Positions 17,810-27,299 of a DNA stretch of 64,000 bases are shown here, one piece after another. The number at the start of each line of letters is the position of its first letter. Position 1 is the stretch's first letter. This DNA is from DATKNA01 sp963755755. GTDB taxonomy: Bacteria; Actinomycetota; Actinomycetes; Actinomycetales; Kineosporiaceae. The notes beneath the pieces are model-generated. The model saw only the letters and a program-made list of their open reading frames with translations. It made no database searches and was not told the origin of the DNA. The translations under genes and the position numbers were made by a program. The stretch is taken from NCBI GenBank assembly GCA_963755755.1, contig CAVWLJ010000010.1:62001-126000 (forward strand), in the 5' to 3' direction.

Positions 17810-18822
17810 TCAGGTGGGCCGGCGCTGCGGCGCGTTCTCGGCCGTCCGCGCCGGGGTCCCGCTCGACGATGCCGCCCAGCACGTCGTCGATCCGGGCGAG
17901 CAGCTCCGGCGGGATCGGTCACGCCCGCGGCCTTCACGTTCTCCTCGACCTGCTCGGGCCGGGAGGCGCCGATGATCGCGGCCGCGACGTTCTCGTTCTG
18001 CAGCACCCACGCGACGGCCAGCTGCGCCTGCGTGAGACCCAGCTCCTTGGCGATCGGCTCGAGGTCGGCGACCCGGGTGAGCACGTCGTCGTTCATGAAC
18101 CGGCGGATGAAGTTCGCCCCGCCCTTCTCGTCGGTCGCCCGGGAACCCGCGGGCGGCGGCTGGCCCGGCTTGTACTTGCCGGTGAGCACCCCCTGCGCGA
18201 TCGGGGAGAAGACGACCTGCGAGACGCCGAGCTCCTTCGACGTCGGCACGACCTCGCCCTCGATGACCCGCCACAGCATGGAGTACTGGGGCTGGTTCGA
18301 GATGAGCTGGATGCCGAGCTGCTGCGCGAGCTCGTGGCCTGCGCGGATCTGCTCCGCGGTCCACTCGCTGACGCCGATGTAGAGGGCCTTGCCGGCGCGG
18401 ACGACGTCCGCGAAGGCCTGCATGGTCTCCTCCAGCGGCGTCTCCGTGTCGTAGCGGTGCGCCTGGTAGAGGTCGACGTAGTCGGTGCCCAGCCGGCGCA
18501 GCGAGCCGTTGATCGACTCGATGACGTGCTTGCGGGAGAGGCCGCTGTCGTTGTGCCCCGCCGGTCCGGTGGGCCAGTAGACCTTGGTGAAGATCTCGAT
18601 GCTCTCGCGGCGGACGCCGTCGAGCGCCTCGCCGAGCACCGTCTCGGCGGCGCCGTTGGCGTACGCGTCGGCGGTGTCGAAGGACGTGATCCCGGCGTCG
18701 AGGGCCGCCCGCACGCAGGCGGTCGCGACCTCGTTCTCCACCTGGGACCCGTGGGTCAGCCAGTTGCCGTAGGTGATCTCGCTGATCTTCAGGCCGCTGC
18801 GGCCGAGGTATCGGAACTCCAT
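17810..18822 (-). CDS. Aldo/keto reductase (KCNAB-like subfamily), frameshifted at the C-terminus
   Basis: NADPH-dependent carbonyl reductase of the TIM-barrel AKR superfamily, closest to the voltage-gated potassium channel beta subunit-like group (MEFRYLGRSGLKISEITYGNWLTHG). Catalytic residues are visible: Asp/Tyr in SFDTADAYANG near 48-54, Lys in IEIFTKVYWP near 79, His in LYQAHRYD. The NADP-binding end reads AAIIGASRPEQVEENVKAAGV. After this the frame shifts twice within 60 bases (near 17925 and 17860), each explained by one extra base; the restored tail runs ELLARIDDVLGGIVERDP then TAENAPQRRPT to the stop at 17810. The substrate is unknown. Confidence 0.87.
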
Positions 18823-18852
18823 GACCCCGACCCTAGGACCAGTTCGGCGACC

Positions 18853-19477
18853 TCACTCGGGGTACTGTCCCCGGGCGACCTGGGGGCGGGGGAGCCGGAA
18901 GCGCCGGATCTGCATGCTGCGCAGCGCGCCGTACCGCCCGACGCCGGCCGACTGGCCGCCGAAGCGCTCGTACGTCGTTCCGGTTGAGCCGCCGGGAGAG
19001 CAGGTAGGCGTCGACCAGGACGAGGACCAGGTAGAGGTAGAGCAGCGGCACGGCGAGCAGCGCGTACGGGCGGATCGCCGGCACGGGCACGAGGCCGGCG
19101 CCGAGGACGACGATGGCGACCGGGAACAGGTAGTCGCCGAGGTTGCGCCGCGCGTCCACGTAGTCGCGGGCCCACTTGCGGGCCGGGCCGCGGTGCTGCG
19201 CGGGCAGGTGACGCTCGTCGCCGGTCAGGAGCGCCTCGCGGGACTTGACCCGCTCGGCCGACGCGGCCTGGCGCTGCGCCTCGCGGGCCGCCTTGCGCTC
19301 CTCCTTGGTGGCGTTCGCGGGCAGCCGCGGAGCACCGACCAGCGGCTGGCGGTTGCGCTGCTCCGCCTCCCGCCGCTTCGGGGTCGGCCGGCCCTTACCG
19401 GCGGCCGCCTTGGCGGCCGCATCCGACCCGACGGTCCCGGTCGGCTCCGCCTCGGTGCTGCTCCTGCGTCCGAACAC
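18853..19477 (-). CDS. DUF3043 membrane protein, frameshifted near the end
   Basis: About 208 residues of the actinobacterial DUF3043 family. A long charged N-terminal part (KGRPTPKRREAEQRNRQPLV, RKAAREAQRQAAS) is followed by RDYVDARRNLGDYLFP, two transmembrane helices, and LSRRLNRN at the second helix exit. The conserved tail YERFGGQSAGVGRYGALRSM then continues QIRRFRLPRPQV in the next frame; the break is near 18975-18985 (one extra base). It starts at GTG 19477. Function is unknown; membrane location with a large cytoplasmic basic region is inferred. It is divergent from the M20 peptidase. Confidence 0.8.
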
Positions 19478-19509
19478 CTCCCCAGGGTACGCACAGCGGC
19501 GAGGGGCGT

Positions 19510-19515
19510 TAGGTT
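19510..19515 (+). promoter_or_regulatory. Candidate -10 element TAGGTT for the leaderless M20 peptidase gene
   Basis: TAGGTT ends eight bases before the ATG at 19524 and there is no Shine-Dalgarno between. Confidence 0.4.
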
Positions 19516-19523
19516 CCCGTCTC

Positions 19524-20882
19524 ATGACGCAGCTTCCCCTCGCGCCCGACGTCGACACGCTCCGACGCAGGCTGGCCGACGTCATGCCCGGCGTGCGTGC
19601 CGATCTCGAGGCCCTGATCCGGATCCCGAGCGTCTCCGCGCCGGCGTTCGACCAGCAGCAGGTCGAGGCCAGTGCCGCCGCGGTCGCCGCGCTGCTGCGC
19701 GGCGCGGGCCTGGAGGAGGTCGAGATCCTGCGGGTGCCCGGCGGCGGCCCCGCCGTCGTCGGACGCCGACCCGCGCCGTCGGGGGCGCCGACCGTGCTGC
19801 TGTACGCCCACCACGACGTGCAGCCGCCGGGGGACCCCGCGCTCTGGGACACGCCGGCCTTCGAGCCGGTGGAGCGGGACGGGCGTCTCTACGGGCGCGG
19901 CGCCGCCGACGACAAGGCGGGCGTCGCCCTGCACCTGGCAGCGCTGCGCACCCTGGCGGACGAGCTCGGCGTCGGCGTCACCGTCTTCGTCGAGGGCGAG
20001 GAGGAGATCGGGTCCCCGACGTTCGCGGCCTTCCTCGCCGCCCACCGGGAACGGCTCGCCGCCGACGTCATCGTCGTCGCCGACTCCGGCAACTGGCGCG
20101 TCGGCGTCCCCGCCCTGACGACGAGCCTGCGCGGGGTGGTCGACGGCGTCGTCACCGTGAGCACGCTCGACCACGCCGTCCACTCCGGCATGTACGGCGG
20201 GGCGGTGCCGGACGCCCTGACGGCGACGGTCCGGCTGCTCTCGACGTTCTGGGACGCCGCGGGGAACGTCGCCGTCGAGGGCCTCGCCCGCGGTGAGGCC
20301 GACGACCTGGGGTACGCCGAGGCCGATCTCCGCCGGGACGCCGGGGTGCTCGACGGTGTGCAGCTGCTCGGCGAGGGCCGGCTCGAGTCCCGGCTGTGGA
20401 CGCGGCCCGCGCTCACGGTCACCGGCATCGACGTGCCGTCGGTGGCGACGTCGTCCAACACGCTGCTGCCGTCGGTGGCGTTCAAGTTCAGCCTCCGGAT
20501 CCCCCCGGGGCAGGACCCGGCGGCGGCGTTGGCGGCGGTGCAGGCGCACGTCGAGGCGCACACGCCGTGGGGTGCCCGGGTCGAGATGGCTCCGGGCGAG
20601 GCCGGGCAGCCGTGGGCGGGGCAGCTCGACGGCCCCGTGTACGACGTCGCCCGCTGGGCGCTGGAGCAGGCCTGGGGCCGGTCGCCCGTGCACATGGGCG
20701 TCGGCGGGTCGATCCCCTTCGTCGCGGAGTTCGGGGAGCTCTACCCCGAGGCCACCGTGCTGCTCGTCGGCGTCGAGGACCCGGACACCCGCGCGCACGG
20801 CACGAACGAGTCGGTCCATCTCGGCGAGCTCGAGCGCGCCTGCCTGGCCGAGGCGCTGCTGCTGGCGGCCCTCGCGCGCTGA
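19524..20882 (+). CDS. M20-family dipeptidase
   Basis: A 452-residue zinc dipeptidase/deacylase of the M20 family (CNDP/PepV-like). Metal ligands appear in order: His in YAHHDVQPPG near residue 95, bridging Asp in YGRGAADDKAG near 126, the catalytic and ligand Glu pair in VEGEEEIGSPTF near 157-164, Asp in VVADSGNWRVG near 186, and a late His in RAHGTNESVHLGE near 424. A dimerisation/lid domain occupies about 200-310. It is full length and unbroken. It converges on the GGDEF/EAL gene, with a hairpin between them. Confidence 0.9.
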   Translation: MTQLPLAPDVDTLRRRLADVMPGVRADLEALIRIPSVSAPAFDQQQVEASAAAVAALLRGAGLEEVEILRVPGGGPAVVGRRPAPSGAPTVLLYAHHDVQPPGDPALWDTPAFEPVERDGRLYGRGAADDKAGVALHLAALRTLADELGVGVTVFVEGEEEIGSPTFAAFLAAHRERLAADVIVVADSGNWRVGVPALTTSLRGVVDGVVTVSTLDHAVHSGMYGGAVPDALTATVRLLSTFWDAAGNVAVEGLARGEADDLGYAEADLRRDAGVLDGVQLLGEGRLESRLWTRPALTVTGIDVPSVATSSNTLLPSVAFKFSLRIPPGQDPAAALAAVQAHVEAHTPWGARVEMAPGEAGQPWAGQLDGPVYDVARWALEQAWGRSPVHMGVGGSIPFVAEFGELYPEATVLLVGVEDPDTRAHGTNESVHLGELERACLAEALLLAALAR

Positions 20883-20898
20883 CCCTCTCCGAGGCGCT

Positions 20899-20923
20899 GC
20901 CGTCGGCCGGGCGGGCCGGCGGC
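20899..20923. terminator. Hairpin between convergent genes
   Basis: GCCGTCGGCC (20899-20908) and GGCCGGCGGC (20914-20923) form a ten-base-pair stem with one G-U pair and a five-base loop. It lies between the stop of the M20 gene (20882) and the stop of the GGDEF/EAL gene (20943). There is no U tract, which is usual in such GC-rich genomes. Confidence 0.45.
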
Positions 20924-20942
20924 TCGCCGACGCGTGCGGCCG

Positions 20943-23482
20943 CTACCGCACGGGGCCGGCGTGCCCACGCTGGTCGGCGTCCGGCGACGGCCGGGGCAGG
21001 TGCCGGAACGGCTCCGCGCCGCCCGCGACCGGACCCGGGGTCAGGTCACCGCCCCGGCGGAGCAGGGCGGTGACGTCGTCGGCCGGCATCGGCCGCGCCC
21101 AGAGGAAGCCCTGGCCGAGGTGGCATCCGGCGGCCCGCACCTGCGCGGCCTGCTGGGCCGTCTCGACGCCCTCGGCCACGATCTGCATGCCGAGCCCGGC
21201 GCCCAGCTGGGCGATCCCGGCGAGCAGCACGCCGGACGTGGGGCCCGGGCCGTCGGCGTCCACGACGAAGGATCGGTCGATCTTGAGCACCTGCACCGGC
21301 AGCCGCCGCAGGTAGGTCAGGGAGGAGTAGCCGGTGCCGAAGTCGTCCAGGGCGAGCCGGACGCCGATGGCCGACAGCTGCCGCAGCGGGCGCAGCGCGG
21401 CGTCCAGGTCGGACACCAGGGCCGACTCGGTGATCTCGAGCATGAGGTCGTACGGGTCGACGCCGGTCTCCTCCAGCAGCCCGACGACCATGGGCACGAG
21501 TCCCGGGTCGGCCAGCTGACCGGTCGAGAGGTTGGCCTCCATGGTCAGCGGGTACCCGTCCGGGAACTCCGCGCGCCAGCGGGCCAGCTGCAGCGCCGCC
21601 TCACGGAGCACCCAGCGCCCGATCGGCACGATCGAGCCGGTGGCCTCGGCGAGCGGCACGAACACCGTCGGCGGCACCAGCCCGCGGGTGGGGTGGTTCC
21701 ACCGGGCGAGGGCCTCGACGCCGTGCACGACGTTCGTCGCGAGGTCGACGATCGGCTGGTAGAGCAGCTGCAGCTCCCCGCGCTCCACCGCGCCGACCAG
21801 CTCGGCGGAGAGCTCGGTGCGGGCGCGGGTCCGCTCGTGCATGGCCGGCTCGAAGACGGCGACGCGGGCGGCGGCGCTGCCGTCGGCGCCGGCTCGGGGC
21901 CTGCTGTCCCGGGCGGCGGCGACCGCGACGTCGCGCGTCCCGGATGAGCTCCGCCGGGCCGCGCCGGTCGGGGCGGTCCGGGAAGCCGGCGACGGCCACC
22001 CCGAAGCTCGCCGTCACCTGCAGCAGCCGCCCGTCGACGTCGACGGGCTCCTGGAGCGCGACGCGCAACCGCTCGACCACCTCGAGCGCGGCGATCTCCC
22101 CGCCGCCGGCCGGCAGCAGGACGCCGAACTCGTCCGGGCCGAGCCGGGCGACCACGTTCCGCCGGCCGACGGCCCGGTGGAACCGCGCCCCGACCGACCG
22201 CAGCATCCGGTCGCCGAGGTCATGGCCGAAGCTGTCGTTGACGTCACGGAAGTGGTCGAGGTCGACGACCACGACGGCGATCCCAGGTCCGGTCTCCGCC
22301 AGCGCGTCGGCGATCTTGTCCGTGAAGAGGGTCCGGTTGCCGAGCGCGGTCAGCTCGTCGTGCGTGGCCTGGTAGCGCAGCGAGCCGAGCAGGGCGGTGA
22401 GCCGGTCGCGGGTGATGGTCACCGCACGGCTCATCCGGGCGAACTCGTCGGACCCCGACGGGAGGTCCTCCCGGGGCTGCTCGCCGTTGGTCACGGTGGA
22501 GATGTCCTCCAGCACCGCGTGCACGTCCTGGCTCGTCGCCCGGTAGACGGCGACGAGCAGGTAACCGAGCACGAGCAGTGAGCCGAGTGCGAGGAGCACG
22601 GGGCGGTCCCGGCTGCTCGCGAGCTCCTCCTGACGGTGCGTGAGGCGGGTGTCGGCCGCGGAGGAGAGCTGGGTCACGAGCGCCGCGGACGGCGGCGGAC
22701 AGCCTGCCGTTCGCCAGCGGCGTCACCGCGTCGCCGGCCGGCCCGGCGGCGGCGTCCGCGAACCGGTCGACGGCGGCCCGGACCGCCGCCACCTCCAGGA
22801 CCCGGCGGCCGAGCTGCGGCTCGGGGTCGTGCGCGGCGGCGGTACCCAGTTCGTCCTGGAGCTGGTCCGCCAGCGCCTGCAGCGTGCGAGCGCCCGTCGC
22901 GCGGTCCAACCCCTGCTCCTGCTCCGTCCCGCCCCGGGCGTCGGCCGTGGCGGCCGCCGCGGTGCCGACGATCCGTGGGAGGGTCCAGGTCAGGCTCGTG
23001 ACGAGGTAGTGGGTGCCCAGCTCGGGGTCCGCCACCAGGCCGGAGATCTCGGTGACCTGCTGGAGCAGTGCGCTGCACCCGTCCAGGGCCCGGCGTGCGC
23101 GGGCCGCGGCCTCCTGGGGCCGGCTCGCCGCGCCGACCGCCTCGACGTCGCCGCGGACCCGGCTCCAGGACGCGGCGAGCGGACGCAGCGGCTCGGAGGC
23201 GTCGGCGGCCCGCCGGACGGCGGCGTCCACCGCTCCGACGGCCGTGAGCGGCGCCGCGGGCGGGACCCCGCGTGCGGCGGCGTCCTCGGCCTGCGCGACC
23301 TGGACGACCAGCTGCACGAGCGGGGCTGCCAGGTGCAGGCCCGCCTGCTCCTGCTGGGCCGAGCGGAGCAGGCCGGTCGATTCGGCGTACCCGCTGCCGA
23401 CGCCGATGGTGAGCGGGAGGAGCAGGAGCAGCGTGACCACGCCGAACTTGCCGGTGATGCTGATCCTGCGCATCAGCCGCAT
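20943..23482 (-). CDS. Membrane GGDEF/EAL cyclic-di-GMP protein with degenerate GGDEF, frameshifted twice
   Basis: About 846 residues. An N-terminal helix (ISITGKFGVVTLLLLLPLTIG) leads to an extracytoplasmic region, then a second helix near residue 285 (LLALGSLLVLGYLLVAVY) and a HAMP-like stretch. A GGDEF domain follows whose signature reads GPDEF (VVARLGPDEFGVLLP), and then a full EAL domain: GVEALARW, LMLEITESAL, LALDDFGTGYSSL, KIDRSFV, VAEGVET. The EAL half looks catalytically complete, so the likely activity is c-di-GMP hydrolysis, with the GGDEF half regulatory; this is inference. Frame breaks near 22680 and 21935 each fit one extra base. It starts at ATG 23482. Confidence 0.85.
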
Positions 23483-23641
23483 ACCCGGCAGCAGGGCGCG
23501 GTCCACGTCGCCTCCTTCCCGTGCTCGACCCCGTGCCCGACCTCGTCCCAGTCCCGTCGGCCGCCGATGCGGTGACGCGATCCCCCGGGCAGGTGATCCC
23601 CCCGGTCCCGGCTTGCGTGCCCGCGCCGCCAGACTGTGCCG

Positions 23642-24800
23642 GTGCGCGTCCTCGTCGCCCCCGACTCCTTCACCGGCACCCTCACGGCGCCGCAGGCCGC
23701 GCGGGCGGTGGCCGCGGGCTGGGGCCGCCGGGCGCCGGACGACGAGATCGATCTCTGCCCGCTCTCCGACGGCGGTCCCGGGTTCGTCGACGTCCTCGCC
23801 GAGGCGCTGCCCGGCGCCCGCCTGGAGCTGGTGACGGTGCCGGGGCCGCTGGGGGAGGCCACGCCGGCGCAGGTGCTCCTCGCGCCCGCGCCGGACGGCG
23901 TGCTCGTGGGCTGGGTGGAGTCCGCGCAGGCGTGCGGCCTGCACCTCGTGCCGCCGGACCGCCGGGACCCCGGCGTCACGACGACCGCCGGCGTCGCCGG
24001 CCTGCTGCTCGCGGCGCGGGCCGCGGGCGCCCGCCGCGTCGTCGTCGGGCTCGGCGGGTCCGGGACGAACGACGGCGGCGCCGGCCTGCTCGGCGGGCTG
24101 CTCGCCGCGCTCGGCGCGGCGTCGCCGGACGCGGCTCACCGCCGGGGGTGAGGCGCTGCGCGGCACGGACGCCGCGGAGCTGGGTGCCCTGACCGCGCTG
24201 CGGGAGGCCTGGGCGGACGTCGAGATCGTCGCCGCCACGGACGTCGACGTCCCGCTGCTCGGGTTCCACGGCGCGAGCGCGGGCTTCGCGGAGCAGAAGG
24301 GGGCGACGCCGGAGCAGGCGCAGCGGCTCGAGCTCGCGCTCGGCGACTTCGCGGCGGCCGCGTGCGACGCGGCCGGCGTCCCGCGGGCCCTCGCCCGCGA
24401 GGGCGGCGCGGGTGCGGCCGGTGGGCTGGGTTTCGGCCTCCTGCTGCTCGGCGGCCGCCGGGTGGGCGGAGCCGGGGCGGTGCTCGACGCCGTCCGCTTC
24501 CGGGCGCGGGTCGAGGCGGCGGACCTCGTCGTGACCGGCGAGGGGACCTTCGACTGGCAGTCGCTGCGGGGGAAGGTGGTGAGCGCCGTCGCGGCCACCG
24601 GGCTCGAGGTGGGGACGCCGGTCGTCGTCGTGGCCGGCCAGGTGCTCGTCGGGCGGCGCGAGGCCCTGGCGATCGGCGTCGAGTCCGCCTACGCCGTCGC
24701 CGACGACCCCGCCGAGGTCGCCGCCGCGCTCGCCGATCCCGCCGGCACCCTCGCGGCGCGGGCGGAGCGCATCGCCCGGACCTGGTCCCGGCCCTCCTGA
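23642..24800 (+). CDS. Glycerate kinase (GarK/GlxK family), frameshifted
   Basis: ATP-dependent kinase making 2- or 3-phosphoglycerate from glycerate. About 385 residues. The N-terminus RVLVAPDSFTGTLTAPQAARA is the family signature; VVGLGGSGTNDGGAG, EGGAGAAGGLGFGLLLLGGRR and VTGEGTFDWQSLRGK follow in order. The frame breaks near 24130 (GACGCGGCTCACCGCC has one extra base): front and back halves are both well conserved. The start is GTG 23642 or GTG 23636. The gene lies directly before erpA, the same neighbourhood as the mycobacterial glycerate kinase homologue. Confidence 0.87.
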
Positions 24801-24986
24801 CCCGCGCCGACCCACGCCCGACCCCGCTGACCGGCGACCGCGATCCGGACCGGCTCGGCGAGCCTGCCGGTCGCGGCGGGCGAGCGGGTGGCGGCGACGT
24901 ACGCTGGGAGGGAATGCGGGAGCCGACGGGCTCGCTGAGGACCTCGTCGACCCCCGCTCGCACCCGATCCGACGGAGATGACCCGT

Positions 24987-25361
24987 ATGACCCTTCAGGA
25001 CCAGACCGCCCAGACGAGCGAGACCGAGCGCGCCGAGCACGGTGTGGTGCTGAGCGACGTCGCCGCGAGCAAGGTCAAGAGCCTGCTCGAGCAGGAGGGT
25101 CGCGACGACCTGCGCCTGCGCGTCGCAGTCCAGCCCGGCGGCTGCTCCGGCCTGATCTACCAGCTCTACTTCGACGAGCGCGTGCTCGACGGCGACCTGC
25201 TGCGCGACTTCGGCGGCGTCGAGGTCGTGGTCGACCGGATGAGCTCGCCGTACCTCGACGGCGCGACGATCGACTTCGCGGACACGATCGAGAAGCAGGG
25301 CTTCACGATCGACAACCCGAACGCGACGGGCAGCTGCGCCTGCGGCGACAGCTTCCACTGA
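24987..25361 (+). CDS. erpA: Iron-sulfur cluster insertion protein ErpA / HesB-IscA family
   Basis: A 124-residue A-type carrier delivering Fe-S clusters to apo-proteins. The three cysteine ligands are intact: one in QPGGCSGLIYQ and two in TGSCACGDSF at the C-terminus. The body (EQEGRDDLRLRVAVQ, DFADTIEKQGFTIDNPNAT) is close to the mycobacterial protein. The start is ATG 24987, with GGAG nine bases upstream; ATG 24978 would put the GGAG right against the start. It sits between glycerate kinase and adoK. Respiratory complexes encoded just downstream include Fe-S proteins, so proximity to them is functionally sensible. Confidence 0.93.
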   Translation: MTLQDQTAQTSETERAEHGVVLSDVAASKVKSLLEQEGRDDLRLRVAVQPGGCSGLIYQLYFDERVLDGDLLRDFGGVEVVVDRMSSPYLDGATIDFADTIEKQGFTIDNPNATGSCACGDSFH

Positions 25362-25407
25362 TCTTCGGCAGGATCGCCCCTGGCTGCCAGGGCAGTGACC
25401 TTGCCGC

Positions 25408-25436
25408 GGGGCGCCACCCTTGTAGGGTGGCGCCCC
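25408..25436 (+). promoter_or_regulatory. Perfect 13-bp inverted repeat abutting the adoK start codon
   Basis: GGGGCGCCACCCT (25408-25420), loop TGT, and AGGGTGGCGCCCC (25424-25436) pair perfectly; the next base starts the adoK GTG. It overlaps a -10-like TAGGGT (25423-25428), with TTGCCG (25401-25406) as a possible -35 sixteen bases away, so it may be an operator over a leaderless promoter. If the erpA transcript reads through, the same hairpin could act as terminator or hide the AGGGTGG that would serve as a Shine-Dalgarno. Confidence 0.6.
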
Positions 25437-26423
25437 GTGCGCATCGCGGTGACCGGGTCCATCGCCACGGACCACCTCATGGCCTTCGACGGCCGGTTCG
25501 CCGACAGCCTCGTCGTGGAGCAGCTGCACCGGGTCTCGCTGTCGTTCCTCGTGCACGACCTGCAGATCCGCCGGGGCGGGGTGGCCGCGAACATCGCCTT
25601 CGGCCTGGCGGCGCTGGGCCAGCGGCCGCTGCTCGTCGGGGCGGTGGGTGAGGACTTCGCCGAGTACCGGTCCTGGCTCGAGCGGCACGGCGTCGACTGC
25701 TCCGGCGTCCACGTCTCCGACGTGCTGCACACGGCGCGGTTCGTCTGCACGACGGACACCGATCAGGCGCAGATCGCCTCGTTCTACGCGGGAGCGATGA
25801 GCGAGGCCAGGCAGATCGAGCTCGCCCCGCTCGCCGCCGACCAGCCCCTCGAGCTGGTGCTCGTCGGCCCGAACGATCCCGAGGCGATGCTCCGGCACAC
25901 CGAGGAGTGCCGCTCCCGCGGGATCCCCTTCGCCGCGGACCCCTCGCAGCAGCTCGCCTGGTCGGACGGACCGCAGATCAAGGCGCTGGTCGAGGGCGCC
26001 GCCTACCTGTTCAGCAACGACTACGAAGCCGCGCTCATCACGAGCAAGACCGGCTGGAGCGACGCGGACGTGCTGGCCCGGGTCGGCGTCCGGGTCACGA
26101 CCCACGGCAGGGACGGCGTGGTGGTGGAGTCCGAGGGTGCCGAACCCGTGCGGGTGCCGGTCGTGCCCGCGGCCGCCGTCGCCGACCCGACCGGCGTCGG
26201 CGACGCGTTCCGCGCCGGCTTCCTCGCCGGCCTGGCCTGGGGGCTGGGCCACGAGCGCTGCGCGCAGGTGGGTGCGCTGCTGGCGACGCACGTCCTGGAG
26301 ACGGTGGGCACCCAGGAGTACCGGCTCGCGCGCGGCAGCGCACTGCGGCGGTTCGCCGCCGCCTACGGCGATGCGGCGGCCGCCGAGCTCGAGGCCCACC
26401 TGGCGGGGGTCGTCCCGGCGTGA
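25437..26423 (+). CDS. adoK: Adenosine kinase, PfkB family
   Basis: Phosphorylates adenosine to AMP for purine salvage. A 328-residue PfkB/ribokinase-fold enzyme, very like the mycobacterial AdoK: RIAVTGSIATDHLM at the start, HRVSLSFLVHDLQIRRGGVA with the di-glycine lid hinge, then HTEECRSRGIPFAADPSQQL. The catalytic signature DPTGVGDAFRAGFLAG sits near residue 250, with the catalytic Asp in GVGDAF. The start GTG 25437 is fixed by homology and lies immediately after a perfect hairpin. The stop overlaps aat by GTGA. Confidence 0.92.
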   Translation: MRIAVTGSIATDHLMAFDGRFADSLVVEQLHRVSLSFLVHDLQIRRGGVAANIAFGLAALGQRPLLVGAVGEDFAEYRSWLERHGVDCSGVHVSDVLHTARFVCTTDTDQAQIASFYAGAMSEARQIELAPLAADQPLELVLVGPNDPEAMLRHTEECRSRGIPFAADPSQQLAWSDGPQIKALVEGAAYLFSNDYEAALITSKTGWSDADVLARVGVRVTTHGRDGVVVESEGAEPVRVPVVPAAAVADPTGVGDAFRAGFLAGLAWGLGHERCAQVGALLATHVLETVGTQEYRLARGSALRRFAAAYGDAAAAELEAHLAGVVPA

Positions 26424-27148
26424 CCCGGGCCGGTCCGGCTGGTCCGGCCCAGCCGATCGAGCCGATCGAGCCGCCGCCCAGCGCGTACGTGTTCGACCTG
26501 CGGGCGGCCGAGCCGGGGGAGGACCTGGTCGCCGCCGGAGCGGACCTGCGGCCCGGCACCCTGCTCGCCGCGTACCGGGCCGGGCTCTTCCCGATGGGGC
26601 TGGGGCGAGGCGGCCGGGGACCGATCGGCTGGTGGTCGCCCGACCCGCGCGGCGTGCTGCCGCTGGACGGCCTGCGGGTGTCGCGTTCGCTGCGCCGCGC
26701 CGTGGGCCGCTTCGAGCTGCGCGTCGACACCGCCTTCGACGCCGTCGTCGCCGGATGCGCCGACCCTGCGCGGCCCGGCCGCTGGATCACCCGTGCGGTC
26801 GCGGCCGCCTACAGCGACCTGCACCGGCTCGGCTGGGCGCACTCGGTGGAGTGCTGGCGGGGCGGCGAGCTCGTCGGAGGGCTCTACGGGCTCGCGATCG
26901 GCGGCCTGTTCGCCGGGGAGTCGATGTTCCACCGCGAGACGGACGCCTCCAAGGTCGCCCTGGTCGGGCTGGTCCGGATCCTGCGGGCGGACGCCGACCC
27001 GCGACGGCTGATCGACGTCCAGTGGCGCACCGACCACCTCGCCACCCTGGGGGTGGTGGAGATCCCTCGGGGGGAGTACCTGGCCCGGCTGCGGACGGCG
27101 CTGACCTGCCCTCCGCCGGCGTTCGCGCCCCCCTTCGCCGCCCCTTGA
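26420..27148 (+). CDS. aat: Leucyl/phenylalanyl-tRNA-protein transferase
   Basis: Transfers Leu or Phe from aminoacyl-tRNA to proteins with N-terminal Arg or Lys, marking them for ClpS/ClpAP-type degradation. 242 residues, with the family core AAYRAGLFPMGLGRGG, IGWWSPDPRGVLPLDGLRVS, GGLYGLAIGGLFAGESMFH, TDASKVALVGLVRIL and IDVQWRTDHLATLGVVEIPR. An N-terminal extension of about 20 residues carries PIEPIEPP. It starts at GTG 26420 overlapping the adoK stop and is complete. Coupling to adoK looks organisational rather than functional. Confidence 0.93.
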   Translation: MTRAGPAGPAQPIEPIEPPPSAYVFDLRAAEPGEDLVAAGADLRPGTLLAAYRAGLFPMGLGRGGRGPIGWWSPDPRGVLPLDGLRVSRSLRRAVGRFELRVDTAFDAVVAGCADPARPGRWITRAVAAAYSDLHRLGWAHSVECWRGGELVGGLYGLAIGGLFAGESMFHRETDASKVALVGLVRILRADADPRRLIDVQWRTDHLATLGVVEIPRGEYLARLRTALTCPPPAFAPPFAAP

Positions 27149-27173
27149 CGGGCGGGGCGGCGGACGCCGGATC

Positions 27174-27195
27174 GGGCCACGCCGGGAGGTGGCCC
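27174..27195 (+). terminator. Possible terminator after aat
   Basis: GGGCCAC (27174-27180) pairs with GTGGCCC (27189-27195) over an eight-base loop, 25 bases after the aat stop codon, with no U tract. It would separate adoK-aat from the ctaC transcript. Confidence 0.35.
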
Positions 27196-27223
27196 GCCGG
27201 GAGCGCCCGGAGGAACCACCCGG

Positions 27224-27229
27224 TAGTGT
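27224..27229 (+). promoter_or_regulatory. Candidate -10 element for ctaC
   Basis: TAGTGT matches TANNNT and lies 70 bases before the GTG start of ctaC in the 151-bp gap after aat. No convincing -35 is visible. Confidence 0.3.
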
Positions 27230-27299
27230 TCGACCCGTTCGAGATGCCCAGCCCCCGGGAGCTCCACCGCCGGGCCGAAATGCGTGGGGAAGGCCACTG

